Below are positions 17,431-25,059 of a stretch of DNA of 64,000 nucleotides, one piece after another. How positions within the stretch are numbered: the stretch's first letter is position 1; each line of letters opens with the position of its first letter. The DNA comes from Paracoccus benzoatiresistens (GTDB taxonomy: Bacteria > Pseudomonadota > Alphaproteobacteria > Rhodobacterales > Rhodobacteraceae): positions 1 through 64,000 of the forward strand of contig NZ_JAPTYD010000017.1 of assembly GCF_026913015.1 (NCBI RefSeq), in the 5' to 3' direction. A program made the position numbers and the translations under genes. The notes beneath the pieces were generated by a model. That model did not search any database, was not told the DNA's origin, and saw only the letters and a program-made list of their open reading frames with translations.

Positions 17431-18423
17431 ATGACCACGCATCCCCTCTCTCCTGTCACCCCGGGCAGCCTTTCCCTGCCCATGGCGATCCCGTTCCGAC
17501 ACAGGACGTTCCCTCCCGACGACATGCCGACCCGCTACGCCGGGCCAGTGCATGGCCACTGGTGGGCACGCGCAGAAGAGATCGGCTTCACCATCTCCGG
17601 GCGGGTCCGCGACCGCTATCACCTCGCGCTCCGCTGCGAGACCTGCGGCCACGTTCATGCCAGCCGCATCTACACGCTGATGGCGGCTACACCGCAGTGT
17701 CCAGCGTGTCTGGTGGCGCGGCTTGAGGCGGATGCAGAGGCTGCGGGGCTGATGCATCTCGACCGCGACCCGGACCACCGACATTACAGCTGGTATGGTG
17801 CAGCCTGTGGCCATGCGCTGCGCCGTCAGCACGAGATCGTCCGGCGTGTCGCACGGGGTGAGACCGAACTGCGCTGCGAGACCTGCCATGCCGCCACCGA
17901 AGCGGCCGAGGCCGCGGCACGCGGATGGACCCTGGTAGGCTCCGATCCGCAGGGCAATCCGAGCTACAGGTTATATGCCCACGAGAGTGGCTGCGGCGGC
18001 GAGCAGCGCATTGCTCGGGCCAACATGCGGACAGGCCGTTTCGACTGCGCCACCTGCGGCTGTGGCTGGGCCGCATCGCCGAGCTATCTGTATGCGATGA
18101 AGTTCACACTCGCCTGCGGGCGTGAGGTCGTCAAAGCGGGGTATTCGCGCGACCCCCTGTCGCGGCTGATCCATCAGCTCCGCATCGACCGCGCCATGCC
18201 TTGCAGGATCCTGAGCATGGTCCCGATCGATACAGGCCACGAGGCCATCCGATTGGAGAAAAGCCTCCACGCCCGCCTGCGCCGCACGCATCCCGACGCG
18301 ATCGTCGATCCGGATCTCTACCGCGGTCAGATCAGGGTGCGCTCCGAGATCTATGACGCAAAGCTGACCCTGCTGATCCTCACGCTGCTGAGTGATCTCG
18401 ATCGCGACGCTCCTGAGGACTGA
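17431..18423 (+). CDS. Zinc-ribbon protein with C-terminal GIY-YIG-like domain
   Basis: 330 residues. The N-terminal two-thirds has repeated zinc-ribbon-like knuckles: CETCGH (residue ~70), CPAC, ACGH, CETCH, then CGGE and CATCGCG. The C-terminal ~110 residues (YLYAM, then VVKAGYSRDPLSRL, IRLEKSLHARL) resemble the T5orf172/GIY-YIG nuclease fold, though the second motif reads AGYS and the fit is partial. ATG at 17431 chosen (AAGGCGAG upstream) because the frame before it has no protein character. Might recognise or cut DNA; role unknown. Confidence 0.65.
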   Translation: MTTHPLSPVTPGSLSLPMAIPFRHRTFPPDDMPTRYAGPVHGHWWARAEEIGFTISGRVRDRYHLALRCETCGHVHASRIYTLMAATPQCPACLVARLEADAEAAGLMHLDRDPDHRHYSWYGAACGHALRRQHEIVRRVARGETELRCETCHAATEAAEAAARGWTLVGSDPQGNPSYRLYAHESGCGGEQRIARANMRTGRFDCATCGCGWAASPSYLYAMKFTLACGREVVKAGYSRDPLSRLIHQLRIDRAMPCRILSMVPIDTGHEAIRLEKSLHARLRRTHPDAIVDPDLYRGQIRVRSEIYDAKLTLLILTLLSDLDRDAPED

Positions 18424-18556
18424 CAGGAGCATCGCCGCGCGACCGGACTGCCTGGCTGGCACACGATGTCTTCCTAAACCGCACGGCAGACGAGCGCAGG
18501 CGTCACCGGCACGCCCCCTGCTCCGCATGCTGTCCTTCTTTCAGTGAGATGCTCTC

Positions 18557-20860
18557 ATGACCACACACGACACCCCCGCCCCCTCCTGGCGCACCTATGC
18601 TGACATGATCATCGGTCGCCTCGAAGCGTCCTGGCCGCCCCGAACCAACCTGACTGGCCGCACGGGAGCCGGAACGCCGGGCGATGCGGACGACGATCCA
18701 GATGCCCGCGACGACCTCCTTGCGCTGCGGGCAAGGCTGCCCGGCCCCTCTCCGACGCCGGCAGCTGCAGATGCGCGCTGCGATGGCGATGGTGACAGCG
18801 ATGCCGATCCGCAGAACAAGGCGGACCACGCCGACGCAAGGCCGCGGCACCGCCTGCCGTCGCACTGGCTGTCGCTGGCAATCCGCCTCGCCGCAACACC
18901 GGAGATCGAGGAAGCGATGCAGAATTGCAGCGCGCGCCGCACCATCACGCTGATTACGGGCTTTGCCGCCGGCGAGCTCGATCTCGCGACCCGGCTGATC
19001 CGAAAGGGCATGTTCACTCCGGACCAGTCCACGACTACGGAGCCATGCCATCTCGGTCCTGAAGATACGGTGATCCTGCTCGCGCCCGGCGTGCGCGACG
19101 GCGAGATCAGCCGCGGCGCTTTGGCGGGCTTTCACGACAGGATCAGCCATGCGCTCGACCGCACGGGCGGCTTGATCCTGCTCGTCCCCGACAATGGCGC
19201 CTTGCCAGCTGGTATGGCCGAGGCCGCCCCGACCGTGCTGCGGCTGGCGCCGCTTGGGCGCGAGGTGATGATCGCCCATCTGCGCCATAGTCACAGTGAG
19301 GCCGACCCAGTCGACGAGGCCGCGCTGCGGGGCACCTTGCCCGAAGATCACCTGCTGGCGTCCCTGCCCCCCGCCATGCTGCGGCTGGCACTGCGGGCAT
19401 CAAGCGCAACGGCGGTGGCGGAGCATCTGGCGAGGCTTTGCCAACCTCCATCGAAAGAAAATCCCGACCTTGATGCGATGGCGGGTGACAGCGCCGCCCT
19501 TACAGCGGCACGGCGGCTGGTGGCTGACCTGCGGCTCTGGCAGAACGGGACGATCCAGTGGAGCGAACTCAGCCGCTCGCTCCTCCTCTACGGCCCGCCA
19601 GGCACCGGCAAGACCTGGCTCGCCCGCGCAATGGGCAATGCGGCAGGGATAACGCTGATCGAGGCCAGTTTCGCCGCGTGGCAGAGCGCAGGACATCTGG
19701 GGGACATGCTGCGCGAGATGCGCAAGTCTTTCGCCGAAGCCCGGCGATTGGCACCTGCGGTTCTGTTTATCGACGAGATCGATGCGGTAGGCTCACGCGA
19801 CGATGCCGACACCCATGGCAGCCGCTATCACACCCAAGTCGTCAATGGCTTCCTGGCCGAGATGGATTCCATCGCACGTGAGGAGGGCGTGCTCGTCATC
19901 GGCGCCTGCAACCACGTCACGCGCATTGATCCGGCGGTGCTGAGGCCAGGACGGTTCGATTTGAAGATCCCGATGCCCCTGCCCGATGCAGCGACGATCC
20001 ATGGCATCCTGAAGCGACATCTCGGCGGTGAGATCGGCCCCGAGGTTCTACGGGAGTTGGCCACCGCCGCCGTCGGCCAGAGCGCCGCGAACATCGATGC
20101 GGCCGTCCGGGCCGCGCGCTCAGATGCGCGTCACGGCAAGGGCGAGCTGTCCGTCGCCCTGCTCCGGCGCCATCTCGACATCGGCACCGAGCCAGCTCAA
20201 GCCCGCGTCGACTGGCGGGTATCAGTGCATGAATGCGGCCATGCCATCGCGGCCACATTGTTCGGTTGCGGTCGGGTGACGCGCATCTTGCTCACCCCCG
20301 AGGGCGGCGAGATCCACCGCCGGCTACCGCAGCAGGAGGGCTTGCTGCAGGACCTGGAGGCGCAGATCGCCTATTCCCTCGCCGGCCGCGTTGCGGAGGG
20401 GCTGGTCCTGGGCCGGCTCTCGGCCGGTGCAGGTGGCAGCAGCGACTCCGATCTCGCGCTTGCGACCCGTCTCGCGCTGCATATCGAGATGCGCCTTGGC
20501 CTCGGCGAGGATGGCCCGATCTGGATCAATGCGCCCGAGCACGAGTTGCTGCGCGACCCACGCGTCCGGGCCCGCGTGCGACAGCGCCTCGAGGCCGCGG
20601 AGGGGCGTGCAGCCAGGCTCCTGACGGCACATGAACCGCTACTGCGTGCCATGGCGACAGCGTTGCAGCAACAGCGCGAACTGTCCGGATCAGAGCTGGA
20701 CAGCTGGCTGCACCGGATCGCCGCAACCGAAGCCTCGCAGGGCGAGCGCGTGGTTGAGCGACCCCGGCTCGTCCTGGACCGCTCGGCATCAGCATCGGGT
20801 GAACGCGCCACACATGCAGTCGAGGACACCGTGACGACAGGTCCCACGGCCCCGGGATGA
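18557..20860 (+). CDS. Soluble FtsH-like AAA+ ATPase with M41-type peptidase domain
   Basis: 767 residues. Residues ~1-300 are an unrecognised N-terminal region with no membrane helix. The AAA+ module has Walker A GPPGTGKT (346-353), Walker B VLFIDEIDA, and the arginine-finger region RPGRFD. It is followed by a zinc-peptidase domain with HECGH at 558-562 (an HExxH) and a downstream Asp632 in SDSDLALAT, the third ligand position of FtsH. The AAA-then-M41 order is that of FtsH, but the two N-terminal membrane helices are replaced by a soluble domain. Probably a plasmid- or island-borne cytosolic protease or unfoldase. Confidence 0.85.
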   Translation: MTTHDTPAPSWRTYADMIIGRLEASWPPRTNLTGRTGAGTPGDADDDPDARDDLLALRARLPGPSPTPAAADARCDGDGDSDADPQNKADHADARPRHRLPSHWLSLAIRLAATPEIEEAMQNCSARRTITLITGFAAGELDLATRLIRKGMFTPDQSTTTEPCHLGPEDTVILLAPGVRDGEISRGALAGFHDRISHALDRTGGLILLVPDNGALPAGMAEAAPTVLRLAPLGREVMIAHLRHSHSEADPVDEAALRGTLPEDHLLASLPPAMLRLALRASSATAVAEHLARLCQPPSKENPDLDAMAGDSAALTAARRLVADLRLWQNGTIQWSELSRSLLLYGPPGTGKTWLARAMGNAAGITLIEASFAAWQSAGHLGDMLREMRKSFAEARRLAPAVLFIDEIDAVGSRDDADTHGSRYHTQVVNGFLAEMDSIAREEGVLVIGACNHVTRIDPAVLRPGRFDLKIPMPLPDAATIHGILKRHLGGEIGPEVLRELATAAVGQSAANIDAAVRAARSDARHGKGELSVALLRRHLDIGTEPAQARVDWRVSVHECGHAIAATLFGCGRVTRILLTPEGGEIHRRLPQQEGLLQDLEAQIAYSLAGRVAEGLVLGRLSAGAGGSSDSDLALATRLALHIEMRLGLGEDGPIWINAPEHELLRDPRVRARVRQRLEAAEGRAARLLTAHEPLLRAMATALQQQRELSGSELDSWLHRIAATEASQGERVVERPRLVLDRSASASGERATHAVEDTVTTGPTAPG

Positions 20861-21660
20861 GGCGGTGCTGCAACCATCTGTGGGGGCAGCCTGATCTCAG
20901 GGCTGTCCCTCAGGCTCCTACGGGACTATCTCACCCCGATCACAGAATTTCTAATGATGGACCAGTTCCCGGACCCCGCGACCGGAATGATTTCCTTGCG
21001 ACCATCCAATGCCTGTCGTTCTTGGCGGCGCGGATGCCGCGCCGCTTCCCAGCCGGGGCGGCCATACAGCACACCAAGAGACAGCGTGGTTCTCGTCGGC
21101 GAGGTCATCGGCTATCCCCTACCCGCCCAGCGGCCTTGTCCGCACCTCGATCCTGAAACCCTGGAGGCCGAGGGCACATGGACCGCACACTGCAGCCGCT
21201 TGTATCAACTAGGCGCTTCAGCAACCGCAGGCGCGGCAGACGGCTTGGCCGACAAGGATGACCTATGGCACCCCTGCTCAAGCGCTTGATGTCCTTTTTT
21301 CTTCAGGACACGCAGCAATGCTTTGCTGCCCTGCGTAATCACTTGCGGCGGCGGCCCTGCACGGTATCCGGACAAGAGTGAGCACGGCATGTCCTGCAAT
21401 TTCCATGTTCGGCCTTGATCCGGCTTCGTTCGCCCGGCCAGAGAGCGGACCTCCCATGCCAGACAGGCGTGATGCGAGGCGACGGAGATGCCTTGCTGGA
21501 AGAGGTGAACCCTCGTCATGACACGTTATTCATTAGTGATAGGCCCATGTGGGCGGTCAGGTGGATCTCTGGAAAGACAAGGTCGCCATGAGGGGGCGGA
21601 AGCTCCCTTCCATCCCCGCTACCCCAAGGACCCCCTCGACCCTTGCGGAGAGGAGGGCGC
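20861..21660. other. No supported gene
   Basis: About 800 bases without a gene I can support. A frame at 20954-21289 (+) has a plausible short stretch (VVLVGEVIGYPL) but an arginine-rich, unconvincing start; it is left out. The stretch ends at an intrinsic terminator on the + strand, so an unannotated RNA or short gene is possible. Confidence 0.4.
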
Positions 21661-21695
21661 CCCTGCCGGTGCATGAGGCCGGCAGGGACTTTTTT
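21661..21695 (+). terminator. Intrinsic terminator
   Basis: CCCTGCCGG (21661-21669) and CCGGCAGGG (21679-21687) form a perfect 9-bp GC-rich stem with a 9-base loop, followed by ACTTTTTT. This is a textbook Rho-independent terminator for + strand transcription, but no annotated + strand gene ends just before it. Confidence 0.75.
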
Positions 21696-21722
21696 GCAGT
21701 GCCTAGGGGACATGCACTGCAA
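21694..21722. repeat. Second hairpin next to the terminator
   Basis: TTGCAGTGC (21694-21702) pairs perfectly with GCACTGCAA (21714-21722) across an 11-base loop. It directly follows the T-tract of the terminator; purpose unknown. Confidence 0.5.
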
Positions 21723-21788
21723 GGATGGAGATGGACTGCACCGTTCAGTCGGCAAGCGGTTTTCCACAGCCCTTTCTCCGATCACAAA

Positions 21789-22523
21789 TCACGCTGCTGC
21801 AGAAAGCGCGTTCATCCGCGTGGGGATGAAACCGGGCAGCGTGGCGAGCCAGCCTGACACATCCTCGAGCCCGCCCACGAAATCTTGGCCGTGCCAATAG
21901 TTGTAATCGCCCTGGCTCATCTCCCGCAGTTCGCGCAATGAGACACCATAGGGTTCTGACCAGACATCCTGCTGTCCGAGAATTGCATCAATGGTTTTCA
22001 CATCGATCCGGGCGAGGCGTGCCAGCTGCCGGCTCGAGAACAGGGTGACACCGGCCTCCAGGCGCAGACGGGTAAGGGCCATCTCGAGCACGGTCGCAAA
22101 CACGCCCGGAGCCTCAAACCGGAGCGGAAACCACGTATCTGCCTTCTGCTGGGCCAGGTTGTAGATGATCGTCGGAATGTCGTCGACGTAATCTGCGATA
22201 TCCGCACCGGGGCCTTGGCCCACCTGATAGGCATAGTCGTAGGCTGCCCGCGCCATCCGCACGATCCGCATGTCACCAGCCTGATCGTCGCGCTCGAGCA
22301 GGCGCGCAGCAGCGGTGTTGGACTCAGCACCCGGCGCCGTAACCAGGAGCGACAGGAACGTCATGACACGGTCCAGGTCAGCCAGGACATCGGCATAGCT
22401 GGGGATCGGCTGGGGCGTGACATCCAGCTGGAGCACGACGGTCTCGGCCGTGGCAGTTTCGGTTGCGGTTGCGGTTTCGGTTTCGGGGGTGTTGTTGGTC
22501 ACGTCGGGCCTCATCAGGTTCAC
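21789..22523 (-). CDS. Hypothetical protein with helix-turn-helix-like segment
   Basis: 244 residues starting GTG at 22523 or ATG at 22514; neither has a clear ribosome site. The N-terminus is a Thr/Glu/Ala low-complexity tract (TETATATETATAET) encoded by a hexanucleotide repeat. The rest is helical and acidic. Near residue 165, FSSRQLARLARIDVKTIDAIL has the spacing of a helix-turn-helix. No family recognised. It lies beside a possible replication origin, so a role in plasmid control is conceivable but unproven. Confidence 0.6.
   Translation of the reverse strand: MNLMRPDVTNNTPETETATATETATAETVVLQLDVTPQPIPSYADVLADLDRVMTFLSLLVTAPGAESNTAAARLLERDDQAGDMRIVRMARAAYDYAYQVGQGPGADIADYVDDIPTIIYNLAQQKADTWFPLRFEAPGVFATVLEMALTRLRLEAGVTLFSSRQLARLARIDVKTIDAILGQQDVWSEPYGVSLRELREMSQGDYNYWHGQDFVGGLEDVSGWLATLPGFIPTRMNALSAAA
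22456..22486. repeat. GGTTKC hexanucleotide repeat
   Basis: About five copies of GGTTGC/GGTTTC in tandem within the 5' part of the 244-residue gene. In-frame hexamers, so slippage would change the length of the Thr/Ala tract without breaking the frame. Confidence 0.6.
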
Positions 22524-22642
22524 GGTTTAGCGTTTATGAGATCATTGTAGGTCCCTGATCTGTCTGGAGGAAAGCAATCAATCCTGTGGAAATGCAGATA
22601 AAGTTCTTGGGATTTTCAGGGTTCCGCATAAGGCGCGCAGAC

Positions 22643-22660
22643 GAAAAATCCGGATTTTTC
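22643..22660. repeat. Perfect 18-base palindrome
   Basis: GAAAAATCCGGATTTTTC is a perfect palindrome with no spacer, in a gene-free stretch 120 bases upstream of the 244-residue gene. It could be an operator or cruciform. Confidence 0.55.
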
Positions 22661-22829
22661 TGGCCGGGCGATCTGCGGCTGCTGTGAGCTGGTGGAACAG
22701 GTCATGCCGCATCCGCGATTGCCGTGGATTATCCTGATGCCACGCGAACCGGCCAATGTCCCTGGAGCGCATCGGAAGCCGCGGCGTAGGATGAGTCCAG
22801 GAAGGCCCATCCCGCCTTTCGCCCCCGCT

Positions 22830-23098
22830 GTAACGGCCTATCAAGGGCGTTACGCCGGCGTTACAACCGCCGTTACATCATAAGTCTCTGATAGATATAT
22901 ATATTTCTATAAATGTAACCGTGTAACAGAGAAAGAGAGATATATGTTTAGAGAGACTCACATGTTCCTACGTTCAGGGACATACACATACACACACACA
23001 TTCACGGCGTTACACTCGTTACGCCGTTACACAAGCACCTAATCCTGATTTATCAAAATGTTACCTGTAACGCGCCACGTCACAAATCCCGTTACAGG
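22830..23098. repeat. Iteron-like GTTAC array, possible replication origin
   Basis: Twelve copies of the pentamer in 269 bases: GTTAC at 22849, 22860, 22872, 23009, 23018, 23026, 23060, 23091 and the inverse GTAAC at 22830, 22915, 22923, 23067. About 0.5 would be expected by chance. Most read as CGTTAC and are spaced 11-12 or 8-9 bases within clusters. Between the clusters is an AT-rich tract (around 22885-22915, ATAGATATATATATTTC) and a CA-rich tract. A 9-bp inverted repeat (23064-23072 with 23090-23098) closes the array. This is the organisation of an iteron-type origin or of a partition/regulatory site. No initiator gene is recognised next to it. Confidence 0.6.
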
Positions 23099-23347
23099 TG
23101 CCTGTTTGAGGCTTCTGGTGAGGCCGACCCTCCTAGGAGGAAGGCCGAAACGGAGGTGGTCGTGGCTAGCCTGCTGAACGGTCTCCGAGGCTTGGTGAAA
23201 ATTTGCGCCCTTTCGAGAAAGCCTCGGTCCTGCTGTGCAAGTCCGCTTGCCTGTTAGCGGCAGGACACTCCGTGTGGAACGCCACAGATGACTACGGCAC
23301 AGAGGTTTGCCGCGAGCCTGGGAGAATTGGCAGCGTGCCACGACCGA

Positions 23348-23695
23348 CTACAGCACCTGTCGTGATGATGCACGCGCCTCGGCGAGATCGTCCCTTACGT
23401 ACGGCGCTTCCACGGTCCCAAGGCTGCTGCGTAACAGCACGGAGAACCTCGGCCGAGCCGCGACCAGATGCGGCAGATCCTGGCGAAGGATGTTGTGACC
23501 AATCAGGTGATCGACATCGGCCGATGCAGTTTCCAGCCGATCCAGCGCGGGTTCCATGTCCCGACCCCTGACCACAATGGTGGGCCGTGTGACGGGCCAT
23601 ACGGCGGCAAGCGCGAAGATCCGGGCGGTTTTCGGGTCGACCTCAAGATCCACCGACAGGCAACGGTGTAGAAGTGATCCGGCCAGTTCGGGCAT
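23348..23695 (-). pseudogene. N-terminal fragment of a DEDD-exonuclease/RecQ-type helicase
   Basis: The first ~100 residues match the N-terminal exonuclease-like domain of very large plasmid/island RecQ-type helicases: LSVDLEVDPKT (D-x-E of exonuclease motif I) and LIGHNILRQDLPHLVAARP. After about residue 92 similarity stops and the frame ends at 115 residues, whereas the full proteins exceed 1,000. No continuation is seen downstream, so this is a truncated relic. Confidence 0.65.
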
Positions 23696-24322
23696 GGTCA
23701 GATCAACGTCCGGCAGGTCGGCAATGATGATGGGCGATCATCGCCAAGACGACATGAGATCGTCAAGAGACTGCGGCAATTCCGTTCGACCGGCACAGGT
23801 TCGTCGGCCCATATCGGACAGCGGCATCCGCAGCGAAGTCAGTCTTCCGGGTTGCCCATCAGGACACCTTCCGGGCGAGCCCAAAAGGAAATAGATCGGA
23901 TTCATCAGCCGGCGCGGCGTTTGGGTGTTCGTGTTTCCGAGTGCGGGCCGCCCGGCTGAGAGATCCCTGCCATTCCCACGCTGCTTGCAGCTCACAGCGG
24001 TCGCCCTGTATGGGCCGCCGTCTCTTGTACCGGCACAGCTCCGATCAAGGATCTCACTCCGACCGCAAGCCCCCGTCGAACCTGGACCAACGTCGCCGTC
24101 CCAAGACATTCTTGGTCGCGTCAAGCCGCGGCGACTTCCTGGTCTTTGACTCTATCGGCGGTTCCTCCTTCCTCAAATAGCACGTAATCACGAATATGTT
24201 ACTGATTTTACGACATAAAGTATTTCACAAATCGTGTTTTTCGTTTTACGGTCACAGAGGGTCATTGTAATCTGAGTTCATCGGGAGCGGCCAAGTTGCT
24301 GCTTAGGAAAAGGACTTAAGTG
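23696..24322. other. No supported gene; AT-rich upstream region of next gene
   Basis: No convincing gene. From about 24175 the sequence becomes AT-rich (TTACTGATTTTACGACATAAAG) and probably holds the promoter of the gene starting at 24323. Confidence 0.4.
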
Positions 24323-24703
24323 ATGACCAGCTTGAATACGACTAAGATAACGCGCATCGATAATCGCTTTTCCGCCGTCGCCCGGCAGGCTGCCAAGAGT
24401 CTTGGCGTGGACGTCGGGGATGTCATTCAGAAGGCCTATGCGACCTACGACGCTTCTCGCCACTACGTCGAGGTCTACGATGTTCCTGCGGGCGGTATGA
24501 TCGTTCTCTCTGCGAATGATGAACTGTTCCAGGCCGCTCATGTCAGTGATGATTTCGACATCAGCCACGACGTCTACGACGAGCGCAACGCTTTTGACGA
24601 GAACGCCGCTGCGGCCGGTATCACCCGCAGCAGTGATCTCAACGATGAATATTTGATCGAGCTCGAATACGAGCGCATGTTCCGGCGCCAGGCCGGCTAC
24701 TGA
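24323..24703 (+). CDS. Hypothetical acidic protein
   Basis: 126 residues starting at the ATG at 24323 (AAGGA upstream; a GTG codon precedes it). A basic N-terminal helix region (TKITRIDNRFSAVARQAAKSLGVDVGDVI) is followed by an acidic body rich in Asp, Glu and Tyr. No family recognised. It ends a few bases before the cold-shock relic on the other strand. Confidence 0.6.
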   Translation: MTSLNTTKITRIDNRFSAVARQAAKSLGVDVGDVIQKAYATYDASRHYVEVYDVPAGGMIVLSANDELFQAAHVSDDFDISHDVYDERNAFDENAAAAGITRSSDLNDEYLIELEYERMFRRQAGY

Positions 24704-24712
24704 CTCTAGGTC

Positions 24713-24866
24713 AGGAAAGATTTCCTGGCCGTCGACCAAGCCGGATAGTCCCGAACGCGAGATGGCGGAGATATGAACGAAGGCATCCCGGCCCCCGTTG
24801 TCCGGCTGAATGAAGCTGAAACCTTTGTGGCGTCGAACCATTTGACGGTGTCACCATTCCGACAGT
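24713..24866 (-). pseudogene. Frameshifted cold-shock (CspA-type) gene fragment
   Basis: On the minus strand one frame reads NGDTVKWFDATK and the next frame continues KGFSFIQPDNGGRDAFVHIS, then RSGLSGLVDGQ. Together these are the RNA-binding core of a cold-shock domain (KWF and FVHIS motifs; GFSF in place of GFGF). The two parts are joined only if one G is restored in the AAAGG run near 24815. The start codon is also lost and the 3' end is missing. A dead Csp copy. Confidence 0.7.
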
Positions 24867-24869
24867 CAG

Positions 24870-25059
24870 AAGGTGGAAACGTTCTTCAAGACCATCGAGT
24901 CGGAGCGGATCGGGCCGGTCACATGGCAATCTCGCCGGCAGGCCGAAAATGCCGTCGCGAGATCCATCGACGGCCTCTCATAATCCCGTCAGGCGGCAAT
25001 CATCACTCGGCTTCCAAAGCGCCATCGCCTTCGAGCGAAAGGCACGGGAAGTGAGCTAA
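24870..25059 (+). pseudogene. IS3-family transposase C-terminal remnant
   Basis: The stretch KVETFFKTIESERIGPV, then RRQAENAVARSIDGL, continues after a frameshift near 24976 as HNPVRRQSSLGFQSAIAFERKAREVS and a TAA stop. This is the classic C-terminal end of an IS3-type DDE transposase (NPxRRHSSLGxxSP). Only about 63 residues remain. The IS1380 element begins exactly after its stop codon. Confidence 0.75.

Noticed and set aside
22975-23005. CA-repeat tract as a regulatory microsatellite
   Set aside because: Short and imperfect; treated as part of the origin-like region.
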